A stretch of DNA of 5,573 nucleotides, taken from the NCBI GenBank assembly GCA_902803015.1, contig CADCOL010000274.1, positions 1-5,573 of the forward strand. Reading direction: 5' to 3'. How positions within the stretch are numbered: the stretch's first letter is position 1; every line of letters starts with the position of its first letter. Shown piece by piece: positions 1 to 5,571 of this stretch. This stretch comes from an uncultured Lachnospiraceae bacterium (GTDB lineage Bacteria > Bacillota > Clostridia > Lachnospirales > Lachnospiraceae). The position numbers and the translations under genes were made by a program. The notes beneath the pieces are model-generated. The model worked only from the letters and a program-made list of their open reading frames with translations, ran no database searches and had not been told where the DNA came from.

Positions 1-131
1 CGAACCAGTTCTACTTCGCTGTCGTCAAGCTTCTTTGCGGCACTTTTATAGGCATAGCCTTTCTCCTGGAGAAATGCCAGTACCTCTTTGCTTTGTACAT
101 TTAATTCTTTTGCAATTTCGCTTACGTTCAT
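1..131 (-). CDS. infB: Translation initiation factor IF-2, N-terminal fragment (runs off the left edge)
   Basis: The first 43 codons of a gene that continues beyond base 1. The start is ATG at 131-129, overlapping the stop of ylxQ as ATGA, with GGAGG seven bases upstream. The visible residues (MNVSEIAKELNV, then KEVLAFLQEKGY and an AAKKL segment) match the small helical IF2_N domain that opens bacterial IF-2: a short helix, a second helix ending in a Lys-Gly turn, then an Ala/Lys-rich stretch. IF-2 is the GTPase that brings initiator fMet-tRNA to the 30S subunit and promotes 50S joining. Its position after nusA-ylxR-ylxQ is the classic Firmicute order and is the main support for the name. The GTPase and C-terminal domains lie outside the window, so intactness cannot be judged. 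Confidence 0.93.
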   Translation of the reverse strand, partial: MNVSEIAKELNVQSKEVLAFLQEKGYAYKSAAKKLDDSEVELV

Positions 132-448
132 CTATCGTCCTCCACTGATGTTACTTTCTTTATGATGCCCTTCGCAAATCCCTCGTCGAGAATCGCTACG
201 GCCGCGCGTTCTTCTTTTCCGATTGCATGCCCGAGATCTTCTTTCGTGCCGTATTCGTAAATCGGAACTTTATAATACTTACACATGTCCGTGTAATTCT
301 TTTTGGAACCGTCGCTTGCGTCACGTGCCAGAATCACTGCATAAACCTTTCCGGCTTTGACACTCGTTTCGACCTGGAATTCGCCGCTTTTGCATTTGCC
401 CGCCTTGGCCGATAAACCAAGCAGCGATAAAATAGCGTCATTTTTCAA
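128..448 (-). CDS. ylxQ: L7Ae-family ribosomal/K-turn RNA-binding protein YlxQ
   Basis: This 106-residue protein has the full length of a single-domain L7Ae/L30e/S12e/Gadd45 fold. Seen in the sequence are the N-terminal LSLLGLSAKAGKCKSGE segment (residues 7-23), the VILARDASDGSKKN strand-loop-helix (about 38-52) that forms the RNA-binding face in L7Ae proteins, and the buried VAILDEGFAKGI near the C-terminus. The family binds kink-turn RNA; bacterial YlxQ is usually linked to the ribosome or RNase P, but its cellular role is poorly defined. The start is TTG at 448-446, because there is no ATG in frame near the expected N-terminus and the protein then begins MKNDAILSLLGL, as homologues do. GGAG lies ten bases upstream inside ylxR. 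The gene overlaps the end of ylxR by 11 bases and its TGA overlaps the ATG of infB, so translation is probably coupled on both sides. Confidence 0.93.
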   Translation of the reverse strand: MKNDAILSLLGLSAKAGKCKSGEFQVETSVKAGKVYAVILARDASDGSKKNYTDMCKYYKVPIYEYGTKEDLGHAIGKEERAAVAILDEGFAKGIIKKVTSVEDDR

Positions 449-707
449 TATTCTTAAACTCCGTTTTCAGTGCATCATATACTTCTTTGGAAATTGCCGT
501 GGAAAATGATTTTTCCAGTCCGTGACCTTTTACGGCTTTCTCCAGACAATCCTCGTTATTGCAAAGGTAAGCACCTCTGCCGTTCTTCTTTCCGGTAGCA
601 TCCACGCTGAAATCTCCTTCGGGAGAACGCACGATGCGGATCATTTCTTTTTTATTTTTCATTTCGCCGCAACCGACGCATTTTCTTAAAGGAATTTTCT
701 TATCCAT
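438..707 (-). CDS. ylxR: YlxR/RnpM family RNA-binding protein (DUF448)
   Basis: This 89-residue basic protein carries the signature motifs of the YlxR (DUF448) family: RKCVGC at residues 8-13 and GRGAYLC at 43-49. A further Cys at 54 makes four cysteines in two pairs (10/13 and 49/54). Such spacing could bind metal, but I do not claim it does. In Bacillus subtilis the orthologue was renamed RnpM because it binds the RNase P RNA and modulates RNase P activity; older work treated it as a nucleoid-associated regulator. The start ATG at 707-705 has GGAAGG seven bases upstream. The gene lies 18 bases after the nusA stop and overlaps ylxQ by 11 bases, so it belongs to the same transcript. Length and motifs are typical and no defect is visible. 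Confidence 0.95.
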   Translation of the reverse strand: MDKKIPLRKCVGCGEMKNKKEMIRIVRSPEGDFSVDATGKKNGRGAYLCNNEDCLEKAVKGHGLEKSFSTAISKEVYDALKTEFKNIEK

Positions 708-725
708 TACACTACCTTCCGGTTA

Positions 726-1967
726 TTATTCTTCGTTGGAAGTTTCTTCGGGATTCTCTTCGTAAGCAACATCTTCTGCTGCGTATTCTCCTTCGTAATT
801 ACCTTCGTAATTTCCTTCGGGATATTCGCCTTCAGCGTACTCACCGTTCTCATCGTAATACTGACCTTCTTCGTAATACTCTTCGGAATCGTCAAGGTAG
901 TCTTCATAACGGAATCCGACAGCATCCTTCGCCTGAGTCTCGGACTTGATGTCAATCTTGTATCCGGTCAGTTTTGCGGCAAGACGCGCATTCTGGCCTT
1001 CCTTACCGATGGCAAGGGAAAGCTGATAATCGGGAACAACTACTTTTGCGGTCTTTTCATCCGGATCTGCAAATACCGCAACAATCTGTGCGGGAGAAAG
1101 TGCATTCTGGATTAAGTTACCGGGGTTGTCGTCCCAGTTGATGATATCGATTTTTTCTCCGCCGAGTTCGTCTACGATGGAGTTAACACGCATACCGTTT
1201 ACACCAACGCATGCACCGACGGGGTCAACGTTGGGATTATGGGAATAAACCGCCATCTTGGTACGGCTGCCGGGCTCACGGGCAATGCTCATGATTTCCA
1301 CGGTACCGTCCTTGATTTCGCTGACTTCTTCTTCGAAAAGTCTCTTTACAAAATCGGGATGTGTACGGCTTACAAGAATACGGGGTCCCTTGGAAGTGGA
1401 TTTTACCTCCAATACATAAACCTTGATTCTGTCGGAAGGACGGAAATGCTCGCCCTTCACCATCTCGGACTCGTTGAGGATTGCATCTGCCTTACCTAAG
1501 TTAATGCTTAAGTTCTTCTGGAAGTAATGCTGAACCACGCCGGTCACGATATCTTTTTCTTTCGCATGGAACTGATTGTAAATTACGTTTCTTTCCTCTT
1601 CGCGAATCTTCTGCAAAATAACGTTCTTTGCGTTCTGGGTTGCGATACGTCCGAGTTCCTTGGACTTGATTTCTACCTGAATGGTATCGCCGACTTTTGC
1701 CTTCTTTGCGATTTTCTTCGCATCGTCAAGCGTGATGAAGAGCATCGGATCTTCAACTTCTTCCGCGGTCTCCACAACAGTCTTCTCCGCATATACCTTA
1801 AAATCGCCGGTCTCACGGTCCATCTCAACCTTTACGTTCTCCGCCTTGCCGAAGTGGTTTCTGCATGCGGTTAAAAGAGAATTCTCGATAGCGTCAAACA
1901 AAACATCCTTGCTGATGCCTTTTTCTCTTTCCAAAATGCTTAATGATTCAATCAGTTCCTTATTCAT
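726..1967 (-). CDS. nusA: Transcription termination/antitermination factor NusA
   Basis: NusA binds RNA polymerase and nascent RNA and modulates pausing, intrinsic termination and antitermination. The 413 residues show the expected order: N-terminal RNAP-binding domain (1 to about 125, MNKELIESLSILEREKGI), S1 domain (about 137-201), KH1 (about 203-280, with REPGSRTKMAV and GACVGVNGMRV) and KH2 (about 285-345, with LSLAIGKEGQNARLAAKLTG). The ATG at 1967-1965 is preceded by AAGGAGG ten bases upstream. As in other Firmicutes the E. coli-type C-terminal AR1/AR2 repeats are absent. After residue 353 comes a 60-residue low-complexity tail with 25 Asp/Glu, 12 Tyr and no Lys or Arg, built partly from EGNY/EGEY units. 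B. subtilis NusA is about 371 residues, so the extra length is this tail. The gene lies 51 bases after rimP. It is probably autoregulated through the leader hairpin ahead of rimP (inference). Confidence 0.98.
   Translation of the reverse strand: MNKELIESLSILEREKGISKDVLFDAIENSLLTACRNHFGKAENVKVEMDRETGDFKVYAEKTVVETAEEVEDPMLFITLDDAKKIAKKAKVGDTIQVEIKSKELGRIATQNAKNVILQKIREEERNVIYNQFHAKEKDIVTGVVQHYFQKNLSINLGKADAILNESEMVKGEHFRPSDRIKVYVLEVKSTSKGPRILVSRTHPDFVKRLFEEEVSEIKDGTVEIMSIAREPGSRTKMAVYSHNPNVDPVGACVGVNGMRVNSIVDELGGEKIDIINWDDNPGNLIQNALSPAQIVAVFADPDEKTAKVVVPDYQLSLAIGKEGQNARLAAKLTGYKIDIKSETQAKDAVGFRYEDYLDDSEEYYEEGQYYDENGEYAEGEYPEGNYEGNYEGEYAAEDVAYEENPEETSNEE
729..908 (-). repeat. Low-complexity acidic Tyr/Glu repeat encoding the NusA C-terminal tail
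   Basis: This stretch encodes NusA residues 354-413. The protein repeats short units ending in Tyr after Glu/Gly/Asn (EGQY, NGEY, EGEY, EGNY, EGNY, EGEY). At DNA level the best copies are two adjacent 12-base units, accttcgtaatt, near 791-814 on the plus strand, followed by a diverged third. Such tandem units can gain or lose copies by slippage in multiples of three, so the tail length may vary between strains. The near-regular DNA also opens a spurious second frame across 707-955. Confidence 0.75.
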
Positions 1968-2018
1968 TTTCCTATGTCCTCCTTATGAACATTTGTATAC
2001 TGTGTAAAGTTGCTTCTT

Positions 2019-2483
2019 CTAAAAATCAAGCGTCAGGCTGATCTTCGCGATATCATCTTTGCTAAATGTGCGCTCTGAATCGCCCTCGCGAATTGTTATG
2101 CTCTTATCGTCAAAGCTTTCCAGGATTCCGACGAATTCCTTGCACTTCTCAACCGGCTTGAAAAGTTTGACTTCCACTTCCATTCCGATGGACTGCTGCA
2201 GGTGCCGGTCCTTCTTTAACGTTCTTCCGAGTCCCGGTGAAGAAACCTCCAGAATATACGCCTCCGGAATAAAATCCATCTCGTCGAGTACATCGGATAA
2301 GCGTCTGCTGACTGCCTCGCAGTCGTCAATGGTCACGCCGCCTTCTTTGTCGATGAACGCTCTTAAGTAGTAATCCGAAGCCTCTCTCACAAATTCCACA
2401 TCGTAAATCGATACACCGCATTCTTCGGCAATCGGCTTCAGGAGTTCTTCGGTACGTTCTTCATAATCTCTGAATCTGCTCAT
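2019..2483 (-). CDS. rimP: Ribosome maturation factor RimP
   Basis: RimP is needed for late maturation of the 30S subunit and binds it through ribosomal protein S12. The 154-residue product has the usual length and two domains: an N-terminal alpha/beta domain (about 1-83, with DVEFVRE, AFIDKEGGVTIDDC and the conserved LEVSSPGLGRTL at 78-89) and a C-terminal Sm-like barrel (about 90-154, VEVKLFKP and FVGILESF). I place the start at ATG 2483-2481, because AAGGAGG sits just upstream at 2493-2487 and the protein then begins MSRFRDYEERTEELL as homologues do. A longer in-frame start at 2525 would read the leader hairpin as 14 codons and has no ribosome binding site. This is the first gene of the rimP-nusA-ylxR-ylxQ-infB operon. 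Confidence 0.96.
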   Translation of the reverse strand: MSRFRDYEERTEELLKPIAEECGVSIYDVEFVREASDYYLRAFIDKEGGVTIDDCEAVSRRLSDVLDEMDFIPEAYILEVSSPGLGRTLKKDRHLQQSIGMEVEVKLFKPVEKCKEFVGILESFDDKSITIREGDSERTFSKDDIAKISLTLDF

Positions 2484-2486
2484 GCT

Positions 2487-2493
2487 CCTCCTT
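2487..2493 (-). promoter_or_regulatory. Strong ribosome binding site that fixes the rimP start
   Basis: The minus strand reads AAGGAGG, followed by AGC and the ATG at 2483. This near-perfect anti-16S match decides between the two in-frame rimP starts: the upstream ATG at 2525 lies before the hairpin and has nothing comparable. Confidence 0.85.
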
Positions 2494-2497
2494 ACAT

Positions 2498-2526
2498 AAA
2501 AGAAGTGGGCTCTTTGAAAGCCCACT
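2498..2526 (-). terminator. Terminator-like hairpin (attenuator) in the rimP-nusA leader
   Basis: On the minus strand AGTGGGCT (2526-2519) pairs perfectly over 8 bp with AGCCCACT (2511-2504), around a 7-base loop TTCAAAG. It is followed at once by TCTTTT (2503-2498). This is an intrinsic-terminator shape with an interrupted U-tract. It lies about 20 bases after the predicted transcription start and ahead of the rimP ribosome binding site, so it would act as an attenuator for the whole operon. In B. subtilis the leader of this same operon carries a NusA-dependent terminator used for NusA autoregulation; the same role here is inference. It could also stop read-through from the c-di-GMP gene upstream. 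On the plus strand no T-run follows, so it is directional. Confidence 0.75.
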
Positions 2527-2551
2527 CATCATTTACCATATTACATTACGT

Positions 2552-2580
2552 AAAATAGCATACTATAAGAAGAAAGTCAA
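2552..2580 (-). promoter_or_regulatory. Sigma-A type promoter of the rimP-nusA-infB operon
   Basis: The minus strand has TTGACT (2580-2575) as -35, a 17-base spacer, and TATTTT (2557-2552) as -10, with TG one base further upstream (TGCTATTTT) as an extended -10. Transcription would start near 2546, giving a leader of about 63 bases that holds the hairpin. The -35 matches the consensus at five of six positions. Spacing is optimal. Confidence 0.8.
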
Positions 2581-2621
2581 CAGCAACTCATAAAATTGCA
2601 TCGTTTCTTGCGAAGAATACC

Positions 2622-2650
2622 TTGCAAGGATTCCCGATTTGTTTTATTAT
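2622..2650 (+). promoter_or_regulatory. Sigma-A type promoter of tRNA-Ala
   Basis: TTGCAA (2622-2627), a 17-base spacer and TATTAT (2645-2650, five of six matches to TATAAT) form a standard promoter. The start would be near 2657, leaving a 5' leader of about 31 bases for RNase P to remove. It is divergent from the rimP promoter, and the two -35 boxes lie about 40 bases apart. Confidence 0.72.
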
Positions 2651-2687
2651 TTGAACGTACCTTTTGAGAATCCCAAACGGATTTGAC

Positions 2688-2760
2688 GGGATCGTAGCTC
2701 AGTTGGGAGAGCGCTGCGTTCGCAACGCAGAGGTCATGGGTTCGAATCCCACCGGTTCCA
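2688..2760 (+). tRNA. tRNA-Ala, anticodon CGC
   Basis: The 73 bases fold into a standard cloverleaf. The acceptor stem GGGATCG/CGGTTCC includes the G3:U70 pair that is the main alanine identity element. The D arm is GCTC-AGTTGGGA-GAGC. The anticodon arm is CTGCG-TTCGCAA-CGCAG with anticodon CGC at 34-36, reading GCG. The variable loop is AGGTC and the T loop TTCGAAT. Discriminator A73 is at 2760 and CCA is not encoded, so it must be added by nucleotidyltransferase. Two oddities are an A49-C65 mismatch at the base of the T stem and a second wobble, U5:G68, in the acceptor. The gene ends one base before the stop codon of the convergent c-di-GMP gene, and I see no terminator after it. Confidence 0.96.
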
Positions 2761-5388
2761 CTATTTCTTATACTTCTCCAAAAAGGTCGCAAGTTCGATC
2801 GGCTTCGCGTAAAGATAACCCTGGAAGCTTTCCACCGGGTATTGCTGCAGAATATCGCGCATTCCCGTGGTTTCCACGCCTTCCACGCAGACACTTGCAT
2901 CAAATGCTGATGCAAACGCGGTAAAGTGACGAATCAGTTCTTTATCCCTGTCATCCTCTTCAATCGCACTGACGAAAGTCCGGTCAATCTTGATAATATC
3001 AAAATCCAGCTGTCTCAAAAGTCCGATGGCTGCAAATCCCGTACCGAAATCATCCAGTGCAACGCGGATTCCCATACCGCGAAGTCTTACAATAACATTG
3101 TTCAGCAAATCCATGTCGAGGAGTCTGCATCGCTCGGTAATTTCCAGGCACAGGTGTTCTTCCGGATAATCATGCTTCTTTATAATTTCCTCCACACGGT
3201 CCACAAAGTCGGGTTTTTCAAGCTGTGTATAAGAAAGGTTTATGTGAATTATGAAATCCGGATGCGTCTTCCTGATTTCTTTGGCATCCTCAACCGCTTT
3301 ATTGATAATCCAATATCCTAAAGTCGGGAACTGTGCATCCACTTCCAGCATCGGAATAAAATCATTCGGCGAAACCACACCGTAATCATCATTTTTCCAA
3401 CGAAGCAGAGCTTCCGCGCCGATCAGTTCCTCCGTATGCGCATTAACGACAGGCTGATACAGAAGATAAAATCCTTCAAAATCATGCGGGATCGACGAAC
3501 GGATGACATGGAGTCTCTCCACTCTCTGACGCTTCTGATAATTCAAATCATTATCAAACTCGACCATATCACCGCGACGTTTTCTCTTGGACTCGTCATA
3601 TGCGGATTCCAGACATGCATAAATGGTCTGATAATCGGTATCGAATGTGTTTAAATGAATCACGCTGCCGCAGAATTCAAGCAGAACGCATTTATCTCCG
3701 ACATAAAATTCCCCGCGGAAGATATTGCGGAATTTTTCATATTCCACCATAATCTGGCGCGAATTCAACGTATGGGAAATGACCGCAAACTTCGTGCCGT
3801 CAAGACGATATACAACGCCGTTATTACCGACAACATCCAGCATTCTTCTCGAAGCTTTCTGCAGAACCTGATTGCCGAACTGATAGCCGTACATTTCGTT
3901 GATTTCGGAGAATTTGCTGATTCCGACCATACAGATATGCATCTCCTGCGAACGGCTGATGGCGATTCGTAAATCCTCAAAGAATCCGTATGCATTTCGA
4001 AGTCCGGTCAGTGTATCGATATTTCCGTATATGCCGTGAGAGCGGATGGATCCGACAAAATAATCCGGATTGCCGTCGGAATCCTTTAATACAAAACCTT
4101 TACAGGTACAAACTTCATATTCGCCGGTAACTTTCAGGGCACGATACTGCATATCATGATTTCCGGAGTTTCCGGAAAAAATATCCGCAATGCCGATATG
4201 ATAAACCGCTCTGTCTTCCTTATGCACACGCTCTTCCCAGATATCTCCGGCACGATACATGTATTCACCCGGCAGACCGAACGTATCAACCGCTGTCTTT
4301 GACCAGCGGGAATAGTCGAATTTCATATCGCAGACATAAACATAGTTGCCTTCCGAAACGGTGGCAAATGCCTTAAACATCGAATCGAGCATTCTTTTTC
4401 TTCGTTCCGTAATCAGAACAATGTCCTCGTGATTTTGCGCATAGGTCTCTTTCAGGATTTGCTGCTCTTTTAAATCCTTCTTGTTCGTATACATCAGTTC
4501 ATCGGCACGATTGAATACCGCGCTGATGATTTTATCCTCGGCAACCCGGAACTCGCTCATACCGGTTGCAAGAATGCAGCCCTCTCCGAGATTGATGTTC
4601 GCAAGCACCAGGTTACGGATTTCGTTGAGCAGATCGTCGCGATTTAAGTAATCGTTTCCGCGAAGAATTACGGCAAACTCATCTCCGCCGACGCGGAATA
4701 CGGGGCTGTGCGCAAATACGTTGCAGATCATACGGCTCGCGGCACGAATATACTCGTCGCCCGCTTTATGGCCCTTGGTATCGTTCACGTTTTTCAGATC
4801 GTTGATATCGCAAACCACGATGGCAAAATCATCGCAGATTCCGTTCTCGATTTCCTTCTGGATTACCGTCTCAAGCTCGTGGTAAGCCATTTTATTCTTT
4901 GTGCCGGTCAGCGCATCGCGTCTTGCCAGCTCTTTCGCACGGTTCAGTTCATACAGACGTTCCCGGTCTCTTTGCTGATACTCGGCATCGATATTCATTA
5001 CTCCGAGGATAAAATAGTCGTCCCCCTCTTTGCCCGCTTCTTCGTCAATGTGAATCAGGCGGAGTGCATGATAAACAGGCTTGCCGTCCATCACCAGACG
5101 GTATTCGATCTGCTGCATTTTACCGTTTTTCAGTTCCGCAAGGATTTTATCCTTGGTCAGATCGTTTAAGAAAATATGCAGATCCTCTTCGTAAACAACT
5201 TTCTTGGCGTCGCGTACGATGTTTTTGAAGAAATCCTCGCCCTTCGGCTCAATTTTAAGCGAACAAAAATCAGGATCCACAGAGAACCAGAAATACTCGT
5301 TGGTTACGGCATCCACATAATAGACGCTGGTATAATCCACCAGCAGCGCCTGCGCTATTCTTTTGATAATCTCATTTGAAGAATCCAT
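2761..5388 (-). CDS. Hybrid cyclic-di-GMP enzyme: PAS-like / GGDEF / PAS / degenerate GGDEF / EAL
   Basis: This soluble 875-residue protein turns over the second messenger c-di-GMP. There is no signal peptide or membrane segment. Domains in order: an N-terminal PAS-like sensor (about 15-135); a linker helix; GGDEF1 (about 153-315) with RRDALTGTKN, metal-binding D194, NDLKNVND, GH and an intact GGDEF at 234-238; a PAS fold (about 345-450, with VHKEDR at 388-393); GGDEF2 (about 455-610), in which the motif has become DGTKF (530-534) and the metal Asp is replaced by Gly; and EAL (about 625-875). The EAL domain keeps E659 of EALLRW, N717 of INLS, E749 of LEITE, DDFGTG (779-784), K800, E836 and Q856 of QGYLYAKP. 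A bifunctional cyclase/phosphodiesterase is therefore possible, with GGDEF2 probably structural or regulatory. No RxxD inhibitory site precedes GGDEF1. The start is ATG 5388, with an in-frame stop two codons upstream and only a weak ribosome binding site. The inputs sensed are unknown. Confidence 0.93.
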   Translation of the reverse strand: MDSSNEIIKRIAQALLVDYTSVYYVDAVTNEYFWFSVDPDFCSLKIEPKGEDFFKNIVRDAKKVVYEEDLHIFLNDLTKDKILAELKNGKMQQIEYRLVMDGKPVYHALRLIHIDEEAGKEGDDYFILGVMNIDAEYQQRDRERLYELNRAKELARRDALTGTKNKMAYHELETVIQKEIENGICDDFAIVVCDINDLKNVNDTKGHKAGDEYIRAASRMICNVFAHSPVFRVGGDEFAVILRGNDYLNRDDLLNEIRNLVLANINLGEGCILATGMSEFRVAEDKIISAVFNRADELMYTNKKDLKEQQILKETYAQNHEDIVLITERRKRMLDSMFKAFATVSEGNYVYVCDMKFDYSRWSKTAVDTFGLPGEYMYRAGDIWEERVHKEDRAVYHIGIADIFSGNSGNHDMQYRALKVTGEYEVCTCKGFVLKDSDGNPDYFVGSIRSHGIYGNIDTLTGLRNAYGFFEDLRIAISRSQEMHICMVGISKFSEINEMYGYQFGNQVLQKASRRMLDVVGNNGVVYRLDGTKFAVISHTLNSRQIMVEYEKFRNIFRGEFYVGDKCVLLEFCGSVIHLNTFDTDYQTIYACLESAYDESKRKRRGDMVEFDNDLNYQKRQRVERLHVIRSSIPHDFEGFYLLYQPVVNAHTEELIGAEALLRWKNDDYGVVSPNDFIPMLEVDAQFPTLGYWIINKAVEDAKEIRKTHPDFIIHINLSYTQLEKPDFVDRVEEIIKKHDYPEEHLCLEITERCRLLDMDLLNNVIVRLRGMGIRVALDDFGTGFAAIGLLRQLDFDIIKIDRTFVSAIEEDDRDKELIRHFTAFASAFDASVCVEGVETTGMRDILQQYPVESFQGYLYAKPIELATFLEKYKK

Positions 5389-5422
5389 ATTTTATATCAT
5401 ACCACTTATTAAGAAAGAATGC

Positions 5423-5431
5423 ATTATAACA
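5423..5431 (-). promoter_or_regulatory. Extended -10 promoter of the c-di-GMP gene
   Basis: The minus strand carries TGTTATAAT, a full consensus extended -10 (TG at 5431-5430, TATAAT at 5428-5423). Transcription would start near 5416, giving a leader of about 28 bases. No good -35 lies at 16-18 bases; AATTTG or ATTTGA is the best available. Extended -10 promoters can work without one. The leader is too short for a c-di-GMP riboswitch. Confidence 0.65.
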
Positions 5432-5456
5432 AATCAAATCTCACTCAAATTAGGGG

Positions 5457-5485
5457 TTGCTTTTTTAAAATGCTTATGGTATTTT
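5457..5485 (+). promoter_or_regulatory. Sigma-A type promoter of tRNA-Glu
   Basis: TTGCTT (5457-5462), a 17-base spacer and TATTTT (5480-5485), with TG one base upstream (TGGTATTTT), give an extended -10 like that of rimP. The start would be near 5492, only about 8 bases before the tRNA. The promoter is divergent from that of the c-di-GMP gene within the same 111-base gap. Confidence 0.65.
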
Positions 5486-5499
5486 TATAAATGCTGTAT

Positions 5500-5571
5500 G
5501 GCTCGTTGGTCAAGCGGTTAAGACGCTGCCCTCTCACGGCAGAATCAGCGGTTCGATTCCGCTACGAGCTG
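5500..5571 (+). tRNA. tRNA-Glu, anticodon CTC
   Basis: The 72 bases form a cloverleaf of the GGCTCGTTGGTCAAGCGGTT type usual for Firmicute tRNA-Glu. The acceptor is GGCTCGT/ACGAGCT, with a G1:U72 wobble. The anticodon arm CTGCC-CTCTCAC-GGCAG places CTC at 34-36, reading GAG. The T arm is AGCGG-TTCGATT-CCGCT. Discriminator G73 is at 5571, and the last two bases (CA) show that CCA is not encoded. The window ends here, so further tRNAs may follow in a cluster. Confidence 0.94.

Noticed and set aside
707..955. 82-codon minus-strand frame overlapping the end of nusA
   Set aside because: It is the shifted reading of the repetitive NusA tail, giving a Lys/Thr-rich product with no ribosome binding site and no family resemblance.
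2484..2525. Longer rimP start adding 14 residues (MGFQRAHFFYVRRS)
   Set aside because: The extension is coded by the leader hairpin and lacks a ribosome binding site, whereas the downstream ATG has AAGGAGG at good spacing.
2688..2763. Genomic-island attachment site at the tRNA-Ala 3' end
   Set aside because: No integrase gene, no repeated copy of the tRNA 3' end, and no other mobile-element sign is present in the window.
2761..2860. Possible terminator for tRNA-Ala in the hairpin-like stretch around CTGGAAGCTTTCCACC
   Set aside because: The pairing is imperfect and no T-run follows, so an intrinsic terminator cannot be supported.
2577..2924. Overlapping open frames across tRNA-Ala on both strands, with GGIRTHDLCVANAALSQLSYDP-like and VAQLGERCVRNAEV-like peptides
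   Set aside because: These are the well-known spurious translations of tRNA genes. The frames simply read the cloverleaf and its flanks.
2926..5379. Several plus-strand open frames of 67-153 codons opposite the c-di-GMP gene
   Set aside because: They are antisense shadows of a conserved coding frame, with no recognisable motifs or ribosome binding sites.
5389..5401. TATGAT just upstream of the c-di-GMP gene as a -10 for a leaderless transcript
   Set aside because: No -35-like hexamer lies at 17 bases and the consensus extended -10 TGTTATAAT upstream is far better.
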